The notes under the pieces are model-generated. The model did not search any database. It was not told where the DNA came from and worked only from the letters and a program-made list of their open reading frames with translations. From the NCBI RefSeq assembly GCF_030403745.1, contig NZ_JAQMWP010000017.1:161567-225566 (forward strand): 64,000 bases of DNA, written 5' to 3'. Each line of letters opens with the position of its first letter. Position 1 is the first letter of the stretch. Position numbers and translations under genes: made by a program. This DNA comes from Streptomyces sp. S.PB5. GTDB lineage: Bacteria; Actinomycetota; Actinomycetes; Streptomycetales; Streptomycetaceae. This document shows, in pieces, positions 31,256-39,546 of the stretch.

Positions 31256-32638
31256 ATGAGGCACGCACGACGACGGGTCGTCCGGCGAGTGACACGGCTG
31301 GCCGCCGTCGGCGGAATCCTTCTGGGCGGAGTGATGGTCACGCAGGCCGTGGCGAGCGAGCCCGCGGGCACCTCCGCCCTGCCGCTCACGACCGCGCAGT
31401 CCGCCGCGGCGACGGGCAGCGGCCTGGTGACGAAGCTCGGCACTTCCCGTACGGCAGGCACCTGGATCGGCGCCGACGGCAAACCGGTCGTCGCCGTCAC
31501 CGACGAGGACGCGGCCGCCGAGGTGCGCCGGTCCGGCGCCACGGCGAAGGTCGTGTCGCACAGCATGAACGAACTCAAGTCGGCGACGGGCACGCTCCGT
31601 TCGGCGCCGCGCATCGCGGGCACGTCCTGGGCCATGGACTACCGGACCAACCAGGTCGTGGTACGGGCGGACAGCACCGTCTCGGCCGCCGACTGGGCCG
31701 AGCTCACCGAGGTCGCCCGCAGCATCGGCGGTTTCGTGCGCATGGAGCGCAGTGAGGGCACCTTCACCACCCGGATCAACGGGGCGCAGCCGATCCTGTC
31801 GACCGGCGGGCGCTGTTCGGCGGGCTTCAATGTGACCGACGGCCGGCAGGACTTCATCCTCACGGCCGGGCACTGCGGTCCCACGGGCTCGGTCTGGTTC
31901 GCGGACAACCGGGGCCGGACACAGGTCGGCGAGACCGTGCGGCAGAACTTCCCCGGCGCCGACTTCTCGCTGGTCCGGTACGACAGCGGCAAGGCGGGCG
32001 AGGGCGCCGACGTGGTCGCCATCGGGAACGGCAACGGTGTGCGGATCACGGGCGCCGCCGATCCGGCCATCGGACAGCGGGTGTTCCGCAGCGGCAGCAC
32101 GAGCGGGCTGCGGGACGGCACGGTGACGGCCGTCAACGCCACGGTGAACTACCCCGAGGGCACGGTCACCGGGCTGATCGAGTCGAATGTGTGCGCGGAG
32201 CCCGGGGACAGCGGCGGGCCGATGTTCTCCGAGGGGATCGCGCTCGGACTGACCTCGGGCGGCAGCGGTGACTGCACGACGGGCGGGACGACGTTCTTCC
32301 AGCCGGTGACGAAGGCGATGAGCGAACTCGGTGTCCAGCTGATCGTGTCGCAGCAGCAGACCGGCGCCGGACAGCAGAGCGCCGCTCCGGCACCGTCCGC
32401 GGCGGCCTCGCAGGGCGCCGCCGCTCCCGGTGCGGCCACGCCGGGTTCCTCGACACCCGTGACGGGTGGCGGCACGGCCGGGGAGACGCTGCTGGCCCGG
32501 CTCACGGACACCCGGAACGTGGGTCCGGGGCTGCTGGTGATCGGGGGCAGCATGATGGCGCTGGTGGCGACGCGGTACATCCGGGCGGAGCAGGACCGCA
32601 AGGCGTATCAGCGGTACTACTCGACGACCTGGGGCTGA
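31256..32638 (+). CDS. Membrane-anchored streptogrisin-like serine protease (S1 family)
   Basis: 460 residues: signal peptide (~1-34), a propeptide-like region (~35-175), chymotrypsin-fold catalytic domain with LTAGHCG (His206), ADFSLVRY (Asp236) and EPGDSGGP (Ser319), a Ser/Ala/Pro-rich stalk (~345-400), and a C-terminal transmembrane helix GPGLLVIGGSMMALVATRYI followed by a basic tail. The stalk and helix would keep the protease on the cell surface, unlike the secreted streptogrisins. ATG 31256 has GGGAG 6 nt upstream and a standard signal peptide. Confidence 0.9.
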   Translation: MRHARRRVVRRVTRLAAVGGILLGGVMVTQAVASEPAGTSALPLTTAQSAAATGSGLVTKLGTSRTAGTWIGADGKPVVAVTDEDAAAEVRRSGATAKVVSHSMNELKSATGTLRSAPRIAGTSWAMDYRTNQVVVRADSTVSAADWAELTEVARSIGGFVRMERSEGTFTTRINGAQPILSTGGRCSAGFNVTDGRQDFILTAGHCGPTGSVWFADNRGRTQVGETVRQNFPGADFSLVRYDSGKAGEGADVVAIGNGNGVRITGAADPAIGQRVFRSGSTSGLRDGTVTAVNATVNYPEGTVTGLIESNVCAEPGDSGGPMFSEGIALGLTSGGSGDCTTGGTTFFQPVTKAMSELGVQLIVSQQQTGAGQQSAAPAPSAAASQGAAAPGAATPGSSTPVTGGGTAGETLLARLTDTRNVGPGLLVIGGSMMALVATRYIRAEQDRKAYQRYYSTTWG

Positions 32639-32669
32639 GGCTGAGGCGACCTGGGGCCGACATGAAGAA

Positions 32670-32691
32670 GGCACCCGTGCGAGCGGGTGCC
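32670..32691 (+). terminator. Perfect 8-bp hairpin after the protease gene
   Basis: GGCACCCG (32670-32677) and CGGGTGCC (32684-32691) pair perfectly around a 6-nt loop, 32 nt after the protease stop and just before the end of the convergent small gene. Confidence 0.65.
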
Positions 32692-32716
32692 GTCGGTGGT
32701 CTGCGAGAGGGAGGGG

Positions 32717-32881
32717 TCAGGCCGGCTGCGGGGCCGCGGCGGCCCACTCCAGGACGAGCCGCTGGTACTCCTCGCGCTGCTCGCCGCTCAGTGTCCCGCC
32801 CGACCGGCGCCACAGGGCCCGGATCTCCTCGTTGACCTCGTCAGCCGTCCTATCGGAGGCGGGTTCAACAGTGGTGGACAT
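32717..32881 (-). CDS. Small acidic protein, unknown function
   Basis: 54 residues (MSTTVEPASDRTADEVNEEIRALWRRSGG...EYQRLVLEWAAAAPQPA), predicted to be two helices. Start not certain: ATG 32893 four codons upstream is possible, and no clear ribosome site is present. A TTGACA hexamer on the minus strand at 32973-32978 could belong to its promoter. Codon use fits real coding DNA. Confidence 0.55.
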   Translation of the reverse strand: MSTTVEPASDRTADEVNEEIRALWRRSGGTLSGEQREEYQRLVLEWAAAAPQPA

Positions 32882-33017
32882 GCTGTGAAGCATACGGCGC
32901 CGGAGGTGAAGGCAGCGTGAGTAAGTACGAGTAATTCGGGCAATTCGGACCGTGTTGCTGATCACGTCCATCTGTCAATGCAGGTCAGGGAGTTAAGACC
33001 CGCAGTCGCGGCGGAAT

Positions 33018-34181
33018 TCACGCTTCCGCTGTGCCCAGCACCAGCACCTGGATCGCCAGCACGGCCGCCCCGCGCGCCCAGTCGTGAAAGTCGGACACCT
33101 TGGTCTCCACATCGACGGGGGCGGCCAGTGGGTCCCGTCCGGCACGGACGGTGGCCTCCACGGTCCTGCCCGCGACGTCCATCAGTCCGACCCCTTCTCC
33201 GGCGAGCAGGATCTTCTGCGGCATCACGAAGTTGGAGATCTGGGCGACCAGGGTGCCGAGGGCGCGCGCGGCCTCGTCGACGACACGGGCGGACATGGCC
33301 TCGCCCGCGGCGGCCAGGGCGAGGATCTCCTCGTAGGTGTGGTCGCGGCCGGTCGCGGCCTGCACCTGGTAGCGGATGTTCGGGATGGTCAGCAGCGAGA
33401 CGGCGCTGCCGCGTTCGCCGTCGGGGGTGAGCGGGCCGTTGGGGTTCACGATCCAGCGCCGTCCGAAACCGCGGTCCTCCTCGGCGCAGGGCACCCGTCG
33501 TCCGCCGAGCACGAGCCCGTAGCCGAGGCCCGCGCCGATGGTGAGGACGACGAAGCGGTCCAGTCCGCGGCCCGCGCCGAACCAGGTCTCGGCCTCGACC
33601 AGGGCGGCGACGTCGTTCTCGACGACGACCGGCAACTGGGTGCGTTCCTCGACCAGTTCGGCGAGGGGCACGTCCCGCCAGTGCAGGAACGGGGACTCCC
33701 CCACGACGGCGCGCTGCTGCACCAGGCCGCCCACACCGATCCCGATACCGGCCAGCCGTCCGGGGTGGACGCGGGCGAGCTCCTCGGTCATCTCCGCCAG
33801 CAGATCGGCGACTTCGGCCGGTTCATGGCCGGGCAGCGGGCGGTCGTGGCGGGCGACGATGTCGCTCCTCAGGGTGGTGACGACGCCGTACACCATGTCG
33901 TCGGTGACCTTGAACCCCACGAAGGAGCGGGATTCCGCGACGACGTCGAGGGGCTGCGAGGGGCGGCCGGTGCGTGACTCGGCCGGGGCTCCGGCCTCGG
34001 GGACCTCGATGAGCAGGCCGGACTCGATCAGCGGTTTGGTGAGCCGGGTGAGGCTGCCCGCGGAGAGGTCGAGGCGCCGGGCGAGCTCGGTGCGTGACAG
34101 CGGTCCGTTGACGAGCACCTCGATCGCCACCGAGCGCTCACCGGCGCTCAGGGGATGCCAGCTGGCGGCTACTGCGGTCAT
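33018..34181 (-). CDS. ROK-family transcriptional repressor (second in window)
   Basis: 387 residues. Winged helix in LSAGERSVAIEVLVNGPLSRTELARRLDLSAGSLTRLTKPLIESGLL, then the ROK fold: FVGFKVTDDMVYGVVTTLR, GIGIGVGGLVQQ, VVVENDVAALVEAETWFGAG and LTIGAGLGYGLVLGG. ATG 34181 follows GGAGG at 9 nt. It diverges from a largely deleted sugar ABC operon and an intact Gfo/Idh/MocA dehydrogenase; two matching dyads at 34208 and 34293 are the likely operators. Confidence 0.88.
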   Translation of the reverse strand: MTAVAASWHPLSAGERSVAIEVLVNGPLSRTELARRLDLSAGSLTRLTKPLIESGLLIEVPEAGAPAESRTGRPSQPLDVVAESRSFVGFKVTDDMVYGVVTTLRSDIVARHDRPLPGHEPAEVADLLAEMTEELARVHPGRLAGIGIGVGGLVQQRAVVGESPFLHWRDVPLAELVEERTQLPVVVENDVAALVEAETWFGAGRGLDRFVVLTIGAGLGYGLVLGGRRVPCAEEDRGFGRRWIVNPNGPLTPDGERGSAVSLLTIPNIRYQVQAATGRDHTYEEILALAAAGEAMSARVVDEAARALGTLVAQISNFVMPQKILLAGEGVGLMDVAGRTVEATVRAGRDPLAAPVDVETKVSDFHDWARGAAVLAIQVLVLGTAEA

Positions 34182-34207
34182 GCGGGTCAGCCTCCCCCCT
34201 CAGGTTT

Positions 34208-34307
34208 CTTTCGCAATGAAAGCAACATGACCATTCTAAGGCGCTCGCGCTGACCTTGAAACGATGACTGCAGGCCCCTTGACGCATTGATTCTTTCGCT
34301 ACAAAAG
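34208..34307. promoter_or_regulatory. Divergent control region with two ROK-type dyads
   Basis: CTTTC-GCAAT-GAAAG (34208-34222, perfect) and CTTTC-GCTAC-AAAAG (34293-34307, one mismatch) are 85 bp apart. TTGACG at 34279-34284 lies just before the second, which would cover the -10 region of the promoter reading toward the oxidoreductase. The first lies 27 bp before the ROK start, suited to autoregulation. Confidence 0.55.
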
Positions 34308-34349
34308 TAAATGCCGAGGATGAGCCGCCGTGGACGAGGGAGCCCCCCG

Positions 34350-34630
34350 ATGACCATCGCCCCCAGCAGTCCTCCGTCACGTCTGCCGTCGGGCGGGGGC
34401 GACGGGCGGCTCGCCGCGTTGTTCATCGCGCCGACGCTGCGGCCTGGACAACCTGGGCGATCCCCACGATCGCCCTGATCATTGTGTGGCGGCACGTCCG
34501 GAGGTCAACGCCCGTAAGTGGGTGGCCCATCTGGCCTCCGCCCGCCATGGAGGACATCTACGGCAACGGCAAGTCCATGAGCAGCCTCGACGAGACCAAC
34601 GGCCAGATCAACCTGATCCTCGACCAGTGA
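34350..34630 (+). pseudogene. Deletion scar of a sugar ABC transporter operon
   Basis: GAGGGAG then ATG 34350 opens a typical CUT1 permease N-terminus (GDGRLAALFIAPTL) that breaks off at about 34440. A second frame then reads WAIPTIALIIVWRHV, a permease membrane segment, and the DNA ends with MEDIYGNGKSMSSLDETNGQ and a few more residues to TGA 34628-34630, the C-terminus of a sugar-binding protein. Three gene fragments in 281 bp imply loss of several kilobases between a permease start and a binding-protein end. Confidence 0.7.
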
Positions 34631-34644
34631 AGGGCAACGCATCC

Positions 34645-35844
34645 ATGACGTTCTCCCTCGGCATCGTCGGCGCCGGGCAGTTCTCGGGACAGTTCGCGAA
34701 ACTGTTCCTGGCCCACCCCGGCGTCAGCGACGTCCACGTCACCGACCTTCTGCCCGAACGAGCCGAACTCCTCGCCGCCGCCGAGGGCTTGACCGGCACC
34801 TTCCCCTCGTACGAGGCGATGCTGGAGTCGAAGGCGGTCGACGCGGTCGCGATCTTCACCCAGCGCTGGACCCACGGCCCGCTGGTGGTGCAGGGGCTCG
34901 ACGCCGGCAAGCACGTGTACTCCGCGGTGCCCATGGCGATCACCACCGAGGAGATCGCGGCGATCATCGACGCGGTGCGGGCGACCGGACTGACGTACAT
35001 GATGGGCGAGACCAGCCAGTACAACCCGGCGACCGTGCACGCCCGCAACCAGATCGCCGAGGGCGCGTTCGGGCGGCTCTTCTACGCCGAGGGCGACTAC
35101 GTCCACGACATGGATCTGGGGTTCTACGAGGCGTACCGGTACAGCGGCGGCGAGAACTGGAAGGCGACGGCCAGCTATCCCCCGCTGCTGTACCCGACCC
35201 ACTCGGTGGGCGGGGTGCTGGGCGCGTGGCAGACGCATGCGGTGAGCGTGTCGGCGATCGGTGTGGTCGACGACCGGGGCGACGGGGTCTTCGACAAGGA
35301 GGTCAGCCAGTTCGGCAACGACGTCTCCAACGCCACCGCGCTGTTCGAGGTCGCGGGCGGCGGTTCGTTCCGTACGAACGAGTTCCGGCGGGTGGGGTAT
35401 CCGTCCCACATCCGGGAGTCCCGTTTCCGGTTCTTCGGCACGGAGGGGAGCATGGAGCAGCTCGCGACCTTCGCGCTGTGGCAGGACAAGAAGGGCGTGA
35501 AGGACATCAGCGAACTGCTGGAACCCAAGCCCACACTGTCTCCTGACGACCCGTCACTCCAGCACATCGCGCCGGATCTGCGGGCCGCGTTCACCTCCGG
35601 CTCGGCTCCCGTGCACGACCGGTCGCGGCTGCCGAGGGAGTTCGACAACCTCCACAACGGGCACGAGGGCAGCCACCACTTCCTGGTGGACGACTTCGTC
35701 ACCGCGGTCAACACCCGCACCCTGCCGTCGGTCAACGCCTGGGTGGCGGCCCGCTACACCCTGCCGGGCATCATCGCGCACGACTCGGCTCGGCAGGGCG
35801 GGGCACGGCTTCGGATCCCGGACTTCGGGGACGCCCCTCAGTAG
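34645..35844 (+). CDS. Gfo/Idh/MocA-family sugar oxidoreductase
   Basis: 399 residues. N-terminal Rossmann domain MTFSLGIVGAGQFSGQFAKLF and AGKHVYSAVPMAITTEE (the E/D-K-P loop is replaced by A-V-P), followed by the alpha/beta substrate domain. Family members oxidise or epimerise sugars and inositols with NAD(P)H; substrate unknown. AAGGG lies 10 nt before ATG 34645 and overlaps the end of the transporter remnant, so it was once the gene after the binding protein. Now it depends on the ROK-controlled promoter directly. Confidence 0.85.
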   Translation: MTFSLGIVGAGQFSGQFAKLFLAHPGVSDVHVTDLLPERAELLAAAEGLTGTFPSYEAMLESKAVDAVAIFTQRWTHGPLVVQGLDAGKHVYSAVPMAITTEEIAAIIDAVRATGLTYMMGETSQYNPATVHARNQIAEGAFGRLFYAEGDYVHDMDLGFYEAYRYSGGENWKATASYPPLLYPTHSVGGVLGAWQTHAVSVSAIGVVDDRGDGVFDKEVSQFGNDVSNATALFEVAGGGSFRTNEFRRVGYPSHIRESRFRFFGTEGSMEQLATFALWQDKKGVKDISELLEPKPTLSPDDPSLQHIAPDLRAAFTSGSAPVHDRSRLPREFDNLHNGHEGSHHFLVDDFVTAVNTRTLPSVNAWVAARYTLPGIIAHDSARQGGARLRIPDFGDAPQ

Positions 35845-35873
35845 GGCGCCGGCCGTGAGCCGGGTGCCAGGGA

Positions 35874-36569
35874 TCAGGTGCCCGGCTTGCGGCCGTACAC
35901 GAAGACGTCGTCGCCCTTCTTCAGCAGGGACCAGTACTTCTTGGCGTCCTTCTTGGTCATGTTGGTGCAGCCGTGCGAGCCCGGCGGGTTCCACATGCTG
36001 AGGTTGACCGAGTGGAAGGCCTGGCCGCCGTCGAAGAACTGGCTGTAGGGCATGGGGACGTCGTAGATGGACGAGACGTGGTCGATGTCGCGCCAGTAGA
36101 TCTTCTTCAGGCCGGTGCGGGTCTCGTAGCCGTCGCGGCCGGTGCGCACGGGGACCGGGCCGTAGACGAGCTTGTCGCCGTCCTGGATCCAGCTCAGCTG
36201 GAGGGTCAGGTTGACGCAGGCGATCCGGCCCTTGTTCACCGGGCACTTGCCGTCCTTGTTGGGCTTGTTGCCCACGGCCTTCTGCTTGTTCATCAGGTTC
36301 ATCACGCCCCAGGTGACGGGGCCCGCGTAGCCGGCGTTCGGCTTGATGCCGTGCTTGTTCTGGAAGGCCCGGATGGCCTTGCAGTCGGTGCTGGACTGCT
36401 TGCCGTCCACGGGGAGGCCGAGGAACTTCTCGACCTGCTTCTGGTACGGCCCGGTCTGCGTGGTGCAGCTCGCCGCCTGGGCGGGCGCGGCGCCCAGCGT
36501 CAGCGTGAGCGGTGCGATCAGTCCGGTGATTCCGAGGGCGACTGCCCCTCGTCTGCGTATGTCCCCCAT
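35874..36569 (-). CDS. L,D-transpeptidase with peptidoglycan-binding domain
   Basis: 231 residues. Signal peptide (1-33, ends AAPAQAA), a peptidoglycan-binding-like domain with a Cys pair (KFLGLPVDGKQSSTDCKAIRAFQNKHGI), then a YkuD catalytic domain ending FHSVNLSMWNPPGSHGCTNM, with nucleophile Cys201 in the SHGC-N motif. It should form 3-3 peptidoglycan cross-links or attach proteins to the wall. ATG 36569 has AAGGG 6 nt upstream, and only this start yields a signal peptide. Confidence 0.92.
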   Translation of the reverse strand: MGDIRRRGAVALGITGLIAPLTLTLGAAPAQAASCTTQTGPYQKQVEKFLGLPVDGKQSSTDCKAIRAFQNKHGIKPNAGYAGPVTWGVMNLMNKQKAVGNKPNKDGKCPVNKGRIACVNLTLQLSWIQDGDKLVYGPVPVRTGRDGYETRTGLKKIYWRDIDHVSSIYDVPMPYSQFFDGGQAFHSVNLSMWNPPGSHGCTNMTKKDAKKYWSLLKKGDDVFVYGRKPGT

Positions 36570-36646
36570 GGCGGGCCCTTCCCTTGCGCAGTCTTGTGTG
36601 AGCTGCCTGCTAGACCGGTGCGCGGGGGCGGCGGTTGTATGCCGGG

Positions 36647-38044
36647 TCAGGCTGTGACGAAACGGTGAACTTCCTGCTCGTGGCAGCGCCGGAGCAGACC
36701 CGCCGCGCGGCTGAGGACGTCCGGTGTCGCCGTGTACGGCAGGCGCAGGTGGTGGGTGAGGGTGGTGCGGTCGGCGGCGAAGTGCGGGCCGGGCGTCACC
36801 GCCAGGCCCAGCCGGGCGGCCCGGGCCGCGAGATCCGTGGCCGAGGTGGTGGCGCCGAGGTGCGCCCACAGCGACAGACCGCCGCCGGGCAGCGTGTACG
36901 TCCATCCCGTCCCGTCGAGGAGTCCGGCGAGGTGGTCGCGCTGGGCGCGCAGCCGGGTCCGTCGGTCCCGCAGCACCTCGTCCAGTCCTTCCCCGAGGAT
37001 CTCGGCCGCGATGAGCTGTTCCAGAGGCGGCGGCGACAGCTGTGCTTGCAGGGGGCTTTGGCGCAGTTGTCGTACGAGATCGGCGGTGGCGCGGATCCAG
37101 CCGACCCGCAGGCCGCTCCAGACGGTCTTGCCGGCCGAGCCGATCTGGATGACGCGGGGGCCCGCGAGATGGGGTTCGGTGCCGGGCTCGGTCCGCAGGT
37201 CGAGGTCGCGCATCGTCTCGTCGGCGATGACGGTGACCGGGAGCCGGGCGATCTCCGCGCGGGTCGCCGCGTCCATGTGGGCGCCGGTGGGGTTCTGGAA
37301 GTCGGGGATGAGGTAGGCGAGTTGGGGGCCTCGGGTGCGTACGGCGGCCGCGAGGTGCTCGGTGTCCCAGCCGGCGTCCGATGTCACCGGGACGGGGAGG
37401 AGCCGGGTCCTGCGGGCGCGCAGGACCGCCAGGGCGCCCGGGTAGGAGGGGCTCTCCACGGCGACGGGGCGTCGGCGGTCGGTGTGGAGGTGGTCGAGGA
37501 GGAGGGTGAGGGCGGCCTGGGCGCCGGAGGTGACGAGGAGCTGTTCCGGGCGGGTGGCGAGGCCCGCGCGGGTGTAGCGGTCGGCGAGGAGTTCACGCAG
37601 CCGGGGCAGGCCCGCCGTGGCGATGCCGGAGTCGACGAGGAGGGCGGCGCTGCGGTCGGCGGCCCGGGCGAGGGCGGCGCGGTAGGCGTCGTGGGGTGCG
37701 GATGTGAGGGCGAGGGTGAGGTCGAGGTCGGCGTCGCCCGCTCCGCCGCGGTCCAGGGACCAGGGTGTGGTGCGCTCGGTGAGACGGGCGGGGAGGCAAA
37801 CCCGGCTGCCGCTGCCGTGCCGGGTGTGCAGCCAGCCGTCGTCCCGCAGCAGGGTCAGGGCGGCGACGACGGTGCCGCGGCTGACGCCCAGGACGCGGGC
37901 GAGTTCGCGCTCGGAGGGCAGTCGGGTCCCGGCGGGCAGCCGGCCGTCGACGACCGCCTCGCGCACGGCGGCGGCCAGGGTCTGGGCCAGGGGGCCGCGC
38001 CGCTCGCGCCAGGCGCCGAGGGCGGCGGCGAATCCGATGGTCAT
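36647..38044 (-). CDS. MocR-family regulator (GntR HTH plus aminotransferase domain)
   Basis: 465 residues. GntR winged helix at about 15-85 (PLAQTLAAAVREAVVDGRLPAGTRLPSERELARVLGVSRGTVVAALTLLRDDGWL), then a fold-type I aminotransferase domain with GSAGKTVWSGLRVGW, the PLP-binding lysine region. MocR proteins use PLP or its adduct as effector. It is divergent from a PLP-dependent decarboxylase and has two perfect GGTCCA-N12-TGGACC dyads immediately before its start, so it most likely controls itself and the decarboxylase. Confidence 0.9.
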   Translation of the reverse strand: MTIGFAAALGAWRERRGPLAQTLAAAVREAVVDGRLPAGTRLPSERELARVLGVSRGTVVAALTLLRDDGWLHTRHGSGSRVCLPARLTERTTPWSLDRGGAGDADLDLTLALTSAPHDAYRAALARAADRSAALLVDSGIATAGLPRLRELLADRYTRAGLATRPEQLLVTSGAQAALTLLLDHLHTDRRRPVAVESPSYPGALAVLRARRTRLLPVPVTSDAGWDTEHLAAAVRTRGPQLAYLIPDFQNPTGAHMDAATRAEIARLPVTVIADETMRDLDLRTEPGTEPHLAGPRVIQIGSAGKTVWSGLRVGWIRATADLVRQLRQSPLQAQLSPPPLEQLIAAEILGEGLDEVLRDRRTRLRAQRDHLAGLLDGTGWTYTLPGGGLSLWAHLGATTSATDLAARAARLGLAVTPGPHFAADRTTLTHHLRLPYTATPDVLSRAAGLLRRCHEQEVHRFVTA

Positions 38045-38045
38045 C

Positions 38046-38123
38046 GGTCCAGTCTGACCGAAGTGGACCATACCCACGTCGGCGGGTCCCGTGATCGCCG
38101 GTCCAGTTCGGCCCAAGTGGACC
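38046..38123. promoter_or_regulatory. Paired MocR operators in the divergent promoter
   Basis: Two copies of GGTCCA-N12-TGGACC, at 38046-38069 and 38100-38123, with start-to-start spacing of 54 bp. The second half of each also shares AAG before TGGACC. The first overlaps the likely ribosome-site region of the MocR gene; the second is 38 bp before the decarboxylase start. Confidence 0.75.
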
Positions 38124-38160
38124 AGGCGCGGACGGACACGACCCTCCTAGGCTGCCGCTC

Positions 38161-39546
38161 ATGCACCGTACTCTCGCCGACGATCTCTCCCGGCTCCCCG
38201 AACTTCTCCAGTCCGCCCGTGATCTGGCCGCCCGTGAGCTGGCCGGGGTGTCCGGGCGGCCGGTCGTGCAGCTCGACAAGGCGCCCGACCGTGAGGCACT
38301 GCCGACCGGGGGTGCGGGGGCGGAGGGGGCTCTCGCGCGGTTCGCCGAGCGGTGGGCGCCGGGCTTCTCGGGCTCGGCGGGGCCGCGCTACCTCGGGTTC
38401 GTCACGGGCGGCGCGACGCCCGCTTCGGTCGCCGGGGACTGGCTGACCAGCGCGTACGACCAGAACGTCTCGGGGGCGGTGGGGTCCTGGGCGACGGCTC
38501 TGGAGCGGGAGACGGTGGGGTGGCTGCGCGAGCTGTTCGGGCTGGGCGAGGCGCACAGCGGGGCGTTCGTCACGGGGGCGACCGCGTCCAACACCGTCGG
38601 GCTCGCCGTCGCCCGCGAGTGGCTGGGCGAGCGACTCGGGGTGTCCGTGTCGCGGGACGGGGTCGGGGCGCTGGGCCCGGTCCATGTGCTGTCCGGCAGC
38701 CCGCACTCCAGCATCGGCAAGGCCCTGTCCGTGCTCGGCATCGGCCGGGACCGGCTGCGGCCCGTGCCGGTGCTGTCGGGCAATCGCGAGGCGGTCGACG
38801 TCGGCGCGCTGGACGCGGCGCTGTCCGCGCTGGAGGGCCGCCCGGCGATCGTGGTCGCCAACGCCGGCACCGTGAACACGGTCGACTTCGACGATCTGCG
38901 GGCCATCGCGGCGCTCAAGGAACGGCACGACTTCTGGCTGCACGTCGACGCCGCGTTCGGCGGCTTCGCCGCGCTCTCCCCGTCGTACGCCGCTCTCGTC
39001 GACGGCCTCGACGCGGCCGACTCCGTCTGTGTCGATCTGCACAAGTGGCTCAACGTGCCCTATGACGCGGCCGTCCAGTTCACCCGCCGCCGGGATCTGC
39101 AGGTGGCGGTCTTCCACAACGCCTCGCCGTATCTCGGACTGCCCGTCGGCGAGCCCGACTTCGTGCATCTCACACCGGAGAACTCGCGCCGGCTGCGGGC
39201 CCTCCCGGCGTGGTTCTCGCTGATGGCGTACGGCCGGGACGGGCACCGCGAGATCGTGGAGCGGAACGTCTCGCTGGCGCGTGAGCTCGGTGAGCGTCTC
39301 GCCGGGCTTGACGGGCTGTGCCTGCTGGCTCCGGTGCGGCTGAACGTCGTGTGCTTCACCCTGGCCGGGGATCCGACGCCGGAGCGGGTCGACGCGCTCG
39401 CGCAGGCCGTGGCGGCGAGCGGCGAGGCGTTCGTGACGCCGACCGTGTACGGCGGGACGCCCGGGCTGCGGGCGGCGTTCAGCAACTGGCGGACGTCGGC
39501 GGACGACGTGGAGCGGATCATCGGGGCTGTGGCGCGGGCGCGGTGA
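38161..39546 (+). CDS. Group II PLP-dependent amino-acid decarboxylase
   Basis: 461 residues with the fold-type I decarboxylase pattern: FVTGGATPASVAGDWL, GAFVTGATASNTVGLAVAREWL, PHSSIGKALSVLG, HVDAAFGGFAAL and SVCVDLHKWLNVPYDAAV, whose Lys forms the PLP Schiff base. It resembles aromatic-L-amino-acid/diaminobutyrate decarboxylases; substrate not assigned. It faces a MocR regulator across a double operator and its last 29 bases overlap the convergent MFS gene. Confidence 0.88.
   Translation: MHRTLADDLSRLPELLQSARDLAARELAGVSGRPVVQLDKAPDREALPTGGAGAEGALARFAERWAPGFSGSAGPRYLGFVTGGATPASVAGDWLTSAYDQNVSGAVGSWATALERETVGWLRELFGLGEAHSGAFVTGATASNTVGLAVAREWLGERLGVSVSRDGVGALGPVHVLSGSPHSSIGKALSVLGIGRDRLRPVPVLSGNREAVDVGALDAALSALEGRPAIVVANAGTVNTVDFDDLRAIAALKERHDFWLHVDAAFGGFAALSPSYAALVDGLDAADSVCVDLHKWLNVPYDAAVQFTRRRDLQVAVFHNASPYLGLPVGEPDFVHLTPENSRRLRALPAWFSLMAYGRDGHREIVERNVSLARELGERLAGLDGLCLLAPVRLNVVCFTLAGDPTPERVDALAQAVAASGEAFVTPTVYGGTPGLRAAFSNWRTSADDVERIIGAVARAR

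Noticed and set aside
36635..38446. 603-codon plus-strand open frame opposite the MocR gene
   Set aside because: Shadow of the minus-strand MocR gene running into the decarboxylase in the wrong frame.
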